From Patescibacteria group bacterium UBA6102 (GTDB lineage Bacteria > Patescibacteriota > Minisyncoccia > Minisyncoccales > UBA5738), in the NCBI GenBank assembly GCA_002423555.1, contig DIWQ01000060.1, positions 1 to 6,698 on the forward strand: 6,698 bases of DNA, written 5' to 3'. Below the pieces are notes generated by a model. That model did no database searches, had not been told where the DNA came from, and saw only the letters and a list, made by a program, of their open reading frames with translations. Below, piece after piece: positions 1-3,054 of the stretch (position 1 is its first letter; each line of letters starts with the position of its first letter). Position numbers and translations under genes: made by a program.

Positions 1-50
1 TGCCGCTTGCGCCGCCGCCGCACGCGCAAAAGCGTGTCGCCGGTAACGCA
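1..50 (-). mobile_element. N-terminal edge of a second intein, cut by the window
   Basis: Codons 301-316 of the left-hand gene read CVTGDTLL followed by an arginine-rich stretch. The complete intein in the neighbouring gene starts with CVTGDTKL and an arginine-rich stretch in the same setting: VGIGTT, then LHV, then Gly-Gln before the Cys. Cys301 would be the splicing nucleophile. Only the first 16 residues are visible, so the central domain and the C-terminal splice site cannot be judged. Confidence 0.75.
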
Positions 51-950
51 CTGTCCGCCCGCCACATGCAACAACCCCGACGGCGCAGTGGTCCCAATCC
101 CCACATTGCCGGTATCGTCAATCGTTATCCGGTCAACGCCGGCGGTTTGCAAACGGAAATTGTCATCGTAATTTTCATACAGCCCCGTGTCGCCGTCGCC
201 AAACGCCAGCCCGCCGCTCAACGCGCCCAATGCCCCGTTTAAATGCAGAAGCGAACCCGGACTGGTCGTGCCGATACCAACATTGCCGGTGCTGTTTTGG
301 ATGAACAACCTGTCCGCCGCGCCGGCATAGATGCCAAAATCATAGTCCGCGGCAGAACCGACATAAACTTTTCCGCCGGTTGTTCCCAACGCCGCGACAC
401 CCCCAACCCGGTAAAAATCGGCGTTTATCGTGCCATTGACATCCAGCGTGTACCACGGCGCGGTGGTCCCGATGCCGACCCTGCCGTAATCATCAAAAAT
501 AAATGTTTTTTCGTAGCCGGCGGCGGGCGTATAATCAAGCCGAATGTCTTCCACCGCGGGAGTTTGCGTCAAATCGGGAGTGGCGTTGAGCTCCAATTTG
601 TAATAGAAGGAGTCGCCGCTGGCCCAGAAAGCCGCGGCAACAAACGCCGCCAAATCCAAATCCGCGCCGCCGATGGCGGATATGGTCGTCCATTCGCCCG
701 ACGCGCCAGCCGCGGAATACCAGCCGGCATTGTCTTTGCTGAACTGGAGCCGGACGCTGGAACCGGCGGGCAGAGAGGCAAGATTGTAATGAAAATTGGC
801 AATGGCGGAGGCCGAGGTGCCGGACAGCAAATCGGCGGAAACGGCGACGGCCTGAGGGACATAAGTCGCGGCGAAAGTTTGGTATGGCAAAAACGCCGCC
901 ATCACGGTCATTGCTAACACGATTAAATTATATTTGCCTCTTATCTTCAT
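1..950 (-). CDS. Secreted VGIGTT-repeat surface protein interrupted by an intein (3' end outside window)
   Basis: Reading from the ATG at 950 to the left edge gives 316 codons without a stop. Residues 1-28 look like a signal peptide: a basic start (MKIRGK), a hydrophobic core and an Ala-x-Ala-like end (TFAA). Residues 30-145 form an Ala/Gly/Ser-rich, probably beta-sandwich region. Three VGIGTT repeats follow, near residues 158, 224 and 283, each leading into a strand of the LDVNG, LHLNG or LHVAG type. Such repeats are common in phage tail-fibre-like and bacterial surface proteins. At Cys301 the sequence changes to an intein start (CVTGDT). An AAAGG lies close upstream of the ATG and a stronger GGAGG lies about 28 bases upstream, so the exact start is not certain. 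The host-protein function is unknown; adhesion or surface structure is inference. It lies 189 bp after the reverse-transcriptase gene on the same strand. Confidence 0.85.
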   Translation of the reverse strand, partial: MKIRGKYNLIVLAMTVMAAFLPYQTFAATYVPQAVAVSADLLSGTSASAIANFHYNLASLPAGSSVRLQFSKDNAGWYSAAGASGEWTTISAIGGADLDLAAFVAAAFWASGDSFYYKLELNATPDLTQTPAVEDIRLDYTPAAGYEKTFIFDDYGRVGIGTTAPWYTLDVNGTINADFYRVGGVAALGTTGGKVYVGSAADYDFGIYAGAADRLFIQNSTGNVGIGTTSPGSLLHLNGALGALSGGLAFGDGDTGLYENYDDNFRLQTAGVDRITIDDTGNVGIGTTAPSGLLHVAGGQCVTGDTLLRVRRRRKR

Positions 951-993
951 AGCCTTTCTAAAAATACTTGCTACCTCCGGATAACCACTTTAT

Positions 994-1018
994 ATATTAT
1001 GGCACATTGCCATAATAT
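994..1018. promoter_or_regulatory. Perfect 11-bp palindrome with a 3-nt centre upstream of the left-hand gene
   Basis: Positions 994-1004 and 1008-1018 are perfectly complementary around a 3-base centre. The element sits 44 bp before the ATG at 950 and could be an operator or an mRNA hairpin. On the minus strand it is followed by AT-rich sequence without a T-run, which argues against a terminator. Its GCCATAATATTT edge is repeated at 3010-3021, at the Avd-RT start codon. Confidence 0.5.
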
Positions 1019-1073
1019 TTATTTAATTTTCAATAAAATTTAACCTTGTAATCTTTTCCATCCGAAGCAGTTG

Positions 1074-1088
1074 TTAAGAAATTCTTAA
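1074..1088. repeat. 15-bp AT-rich palindrome after the RT gene
   Basis: TTAAGAA and TTCTTAA flank a single base. The element lies about 50 bp downstream of the RT stop. It could be an operator or a weak RNA hairpin, but a short AT-rich palindrome like this could also arise by chance. Confidence 0.3.
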
Positions 1089-1139
1089 TAACTGAATTTT
1101 CATCTTTCTTATTTTTTCATCGTGCTCAATTTTTATTCA

Positions 1140-3014
1140 TCAGGCGGCCACGATTGCCTTTTCAAATTTTTCCGAAAAAACAATACTTTTAAAAATCTCA
1201 TCATTGAAGCTTTGCGCCGTTTTTCCCCTCAACTTGAAAGTGTTGTAATGTTTCATCAATCCCAGGTAGGAATTGACGCCGGAGATAAATTTCTTGGCTT
1301 CTTCATCGCTTATCCCTTGATTTTTTCGGGCGATTAAATTCCATTCGCCCGCCATGGCACAAAAATTTCGTTTTGTCGGCGTGCCGATATAGATCCGATG
1401 GGGCTTGACGAATGTCCCCAAAAAACAAACGCCTTTCTTGAAATGCTGTAAGTATGTTTTTCGGGGATGAAGTTTAAGCCCCCGCTCTTTTTCCAGATAA
1501 TCTTTGATTTTTAAAACCGCGCCTTTCAAAAATTCCTTGTCGGAATGAACCAAAATCATATCGTCAACATACCGGCCGTAATGTTTCATTCCGAATTTTT
1601 CGCGCACCAGATGATCCAGTTCGTCCAGATAGATATTGCCGAAAAGCTGGCTGGTCAGATTCCCGATGGGAAAGCCTTTTCCGTTTTTCGCAAAAAACAG
1701 ACTTTTTGATTTTGGCAGGCCGATCCAATCCTCCCGCTTGCCTTTTATGTGAAAGTTTTTGGTCGGCGCATGGAACACGATCTCGCGAATTAAGTAAAGC
1801 GCCAGATCAACATCAAATTCCGCGTTTTTGGCCGCTTTCAGTCTTTGCTCTATTTTTTGGTAAAGAATGTTTCTGTCCATCGCCATAAAATATCCTTTTA
1901 TGTCTAACTTCAAAATCCAGCAGTCTTTTTGGTAATTTTCCGAGCCGGAGCGGATGAAATGATCTGCCCGCCGGATTCCCATTGCCGTCCCCTTGCCGAT
2001 CCGGCAACTGTAGCTATCTTTAATGAAGTGTTTTTCAAAAATCGGGTTGATATAGTTGAAAATCAAATGGTGCACGACGCGATCGCGAAAATCCGCGGCG
2101 AATATCTCCCGCTTAACCGGTTTGTTGACGATAAAGCAAATGCTTCGGCCGATCTGGTATTCGCGGTTTATGATTTCTTCGTAAAGATTGAATAATTTCC
2201 CCTCGTAACCGGCCTCAAAAGCCAGGGCGCTGGCGGTTGATCGTTTGTTTCTTCGCGCGTCAAAATACGCGCGGAACAAATCAAGAAGCAACTGCCGGTT
2301 GTTTTGTTTTTTGACAATCTCTTTTTGCAAGTCCTTGACACAGCGGACCGAGAAGCCGTTGGCCCGATTATTCGTGTTCGCCGGATTCACCGCGGACGAG
2401 TTGAAGTTCAAGTTCGCCGCATTCGTCCCGCTGGGACTGCCCGACCAGTAGTTGCCGTTACTGCCCCGATTGTTAAGCGAGGCGCTGGCGCGATTGCGGT
2501 TGCCGGCTAGCGGGATGATAACCTCTGAATTTATCGCGCCATTTTTTTGATGAAGCGGCGCAATATGCCCGAACGCCGGGCAAAATTCCTTGCTTGCGGC
2601 AAGGGGGTTATTGGATTTGCTCCGCACGCTCGCCTGCGCCCTGGCAACAGACGATTCCGGCGGTTTGGCATTTGACTTGCTGTATTTTTCCCAGCTGGCA
2701 AGTTGTTTGGAAACTTCTTCAATGGCTTGGTTTATTTCAACGAATTTTTTGAGGCTCAGTTGGTTGAAATCCTGCATCAGGCGCGTCAGCAAGCGGATTG
2801 TTTCCAGATTCTCTCTCGCTTGGCCAAGGTCGGCGATCTTGTCCGCCGCCTTGTTGGCGCGATAGATATTTTTTATCAGCGAGGTTCCTTCGTTTTTCAT
2901 ATCCTGCCCGACCGTGTATCTGTATTCGCGCGCAAAACCGCTTGAATTCGCAAACAGCATCGTCACCAATTTGTAACTCGCTTTATATATTGGAAGATTG
3001 TAATATAGAGCCAT
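1140..3014 (-). CDS. Single-frame fusion: Avd-like bundle, in-frame template repeat, DGR reverse transcriptase
   Basis: The frame runs unbroken from the chosen ATG (3012-3014) to TGA TGA, 624 aa. I chose this ATG because Avd homology starts there (ALYYNLPIYK) and because the longer GTG start at 3068 would overlap the target gene. Residue numbers here count from that GTG. Residues 19-135 are an Avd-like four-helix bundle. Residues 136-185 are a linker. Residues 186-246 are the translated TR, rich in Asn. Residues 255-642 are the reverse transcriptase: motif A LKLDIKGYF (Asp389), the DGR-typical IGNLTSQ (468-474) and the catalytic YVDD (500-503). In known DGRs this enzyme copies TR RNA with adenine errors, and Avd is its partner. 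The next Met after TR is far inside the RT domain, so the RT is either fused to Avd or starts at a non-ATG codon such as the TTG at 2328-2330. Confidence 0.93.
   Translation of the reverse strand: MALYYNLPIYKASYKLVTMLFANSSGFAREYRYTVGQDMKNEGTSLIKNIYRANKAADKIADLGQARENLETIRLLTRLMQDFNQLSLKKFVEINQAIEEVSKQLASWEKYSKSNAKPPESSVARAQASVRSKSNNPLAASKEFCPAFGHIAPLHQKNGAINSEVIIPLAGNRNRASASLNNRGSNGNYWSGSPSGTNAANLNFNSSAVNPANTNNRANGFSVRCVKDLQKEIVKKQNNRQLLLDLFRAYFDARRNKRSTASALAFEAGYEGKLFNLYEEIINREYQIGRSICFIVNKPVKREIFAADFRDRVVHHLIFNYINPIFEKHFIKDSYSCRIGKGTAMGIRRADHFIRSGSENYQKDCWILKLDIKGYFMAMDRNILYQKIEQRLKAAKNAEFDVDLALYLIREIVFHAPTKNFHIKGKREDWIGLPKSKSLFFAKNGKGFPIGNLTSQLFGNIYLDELDHLVREKFGMKHYGRYVDDMILVHSDKEFLKGAVLKIKDYLEKERGLKLHPRKTYLQHFKKGVCFLGTFVKPHRIYIGTPTKRNFCAMAGEWNLIARKNQGISDEEAKKFISGVNSYLGLMKHYNTFKLRGKTAQSFNDEIFKSIVFSEKFEKAIVAA
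1143..2306 (-). other. DGR-type reverse transcriptase domain
   Basis: This covers residues 255-642 of the fusion frame. Visible landmarks are VVHHLIFNYINPIFEKHF, then motif A with Asp389, then FPIGNLTSQLFGNIYLDELDH, then GRYVDDMILVHSD with the catalytic Asp502 and Asp503, and a thumb-like KGVCFLGTFV segment. The IGNLTSQ motif is a DGR hallmark. I see no maturase or endonuclease domain, which separates it from group II intron proteins. The length fits an intact enzyme. Confidence 0.93.
2332..2513 (-). repeat. DGR template repeat (TR), in frame within the Avd-RT reading frame
   Basis: This 182-bp segment matches VR at 3059-3240 without gaps, with 11 mismatches. Read on the minus strand, ten are TR adenines: A to T at 2375, 2402, 2408, 2414, 2458 and 2474, and A to C at 2359, 2453, 2459 and 2494. 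The exception is G to C at 2382, which is synonymous. TR is read in the same codon frame as VR and encodes an Asn-rich version of the FISUMP C-terminus. Many of its adenines lie in AAC or AAT codons, which allow many amino-acid outcomes when mutated. The VR stop codon TAG corresponds to TTG in TR, so the frame stays open into RT. Confidence 0.95.
2514..2540 (-). repeat. Decayed extension of TR homology beyond the active repeat
   Basis: Continuing the TR/VR alignment past 2513 against 3241-3267 gives 17 identities in 27 positions. In the same frame the two proteins read GAINSEVIIPLAGNR and GAFNSTLKLPLAGNR. Only four of the ten mismatches are at template adenines, unlike the ten of eleven inside TR. 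This looks like an older copy of the target gene that now drifts freely. A weaker CPA-x-H resemblance lies further out near 2566-2582. Confidence 0.6.
2566..2582 (-). other. Stable hairpin 5' of TR in the transcript
   Basis: Positions 2566-2571 pair perfectly with 2577-2582 around a 5-base loop, mostly G-C pairs. In the minus-strand transcript it lies about 50 nt before TR. It may be part of the folded DGR RNA, but it also encodes protein in the Avd-TR linker and could be incidental. Confidence 0.35.
2664..3014 (-). other. Avd-like accessory domain (four-helix bundle)
   Basis: This covers residues 19 to about 135 of the fusion frame. It starts with a LPIYKASYKL helix, continues with FAREYRYTVGQDMKNE and ARENLETIRLLTRLMQD, and ends with LSLKKFVEINQ and KQLASWEK. 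This pattern is typical of the accessory variability determinant family, basic four-helix-bundle proteins that bind the DGR reverse transcriptase and RNA. Avd is usually a separate gene of about 120 codons. Here it has no stop codon and runs on into the linker and TR. Confidence 0.85.
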
Positions 3015-3027
3015 AATATTTTTTTTG

Positions 3028-3051
3028 AAATTGTCAAATTGCCGAATTGCC
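3028..3051. repeat. Three degenerate 8-bp tandem repeats between the target gene and Avd-RT
   Basis: AAATTGTC, AAATTGCC and GAATTGCC follow each other directly, just after the target stop codon at 3055. A run of eight T (3019-3026) comes next, then the Avd-RT start codon. The repeat fills most of the 40-bp spacer and sits at the 3' edge of VR, where DGRs keep the initiation-of-mutagenic-homing region. A role there is inference. Confidence 0.5.
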
Positions 3052-3054
3052 AAG

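Larger units (their letters stand above)
951..1139. other. AT-rich intergenic region between the RT gene and the left-hand surface protein gene
   Basis: No convincing gene is present. The region is clearly more AT-rich than the genes around it. It holds two palindromes (994-1018 and 1074-1088) and the start region of the left-hand gene. Neither palindrome is followed by a T-run on the minus strand, so I do not see an intrinsic terminator for the RT transcript. The RT frame closes with two TGA codons in tandem (1140-1142 and 1137-1139). Confidence 0.7.

Noticed and set aside
243..917. Long plus-strand open frame antisense to the left-hand gene
   Set aside because: It mirrors a GC-rich gene with a signal peptide and VGIGTT repeats on the minus strand. 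Its product is Arg/Gly-rich without a domain.
1030..1142. TGA readthrough or reassigned code extending the RT
   Set aside because: Two TGA in tandem close the RT frame and the S23-type gene also ends with TGA. The RT-frame extension is only about 20 residues. A second short frame here (ending DGKDYKVKFY) looks protein-like but has no start codon.
2382..2382. The single non-adenine TR/VR mismatch as evidence against a DGR
   Set aside because: It is one synonymous G to C change among 11, compatible with ordinary drift in TR or VR.
3028..3051. Tandem 8-bp units as a CRISPR-like array
   Set aside because: The units are far too short, have no spacers and are only three in number.
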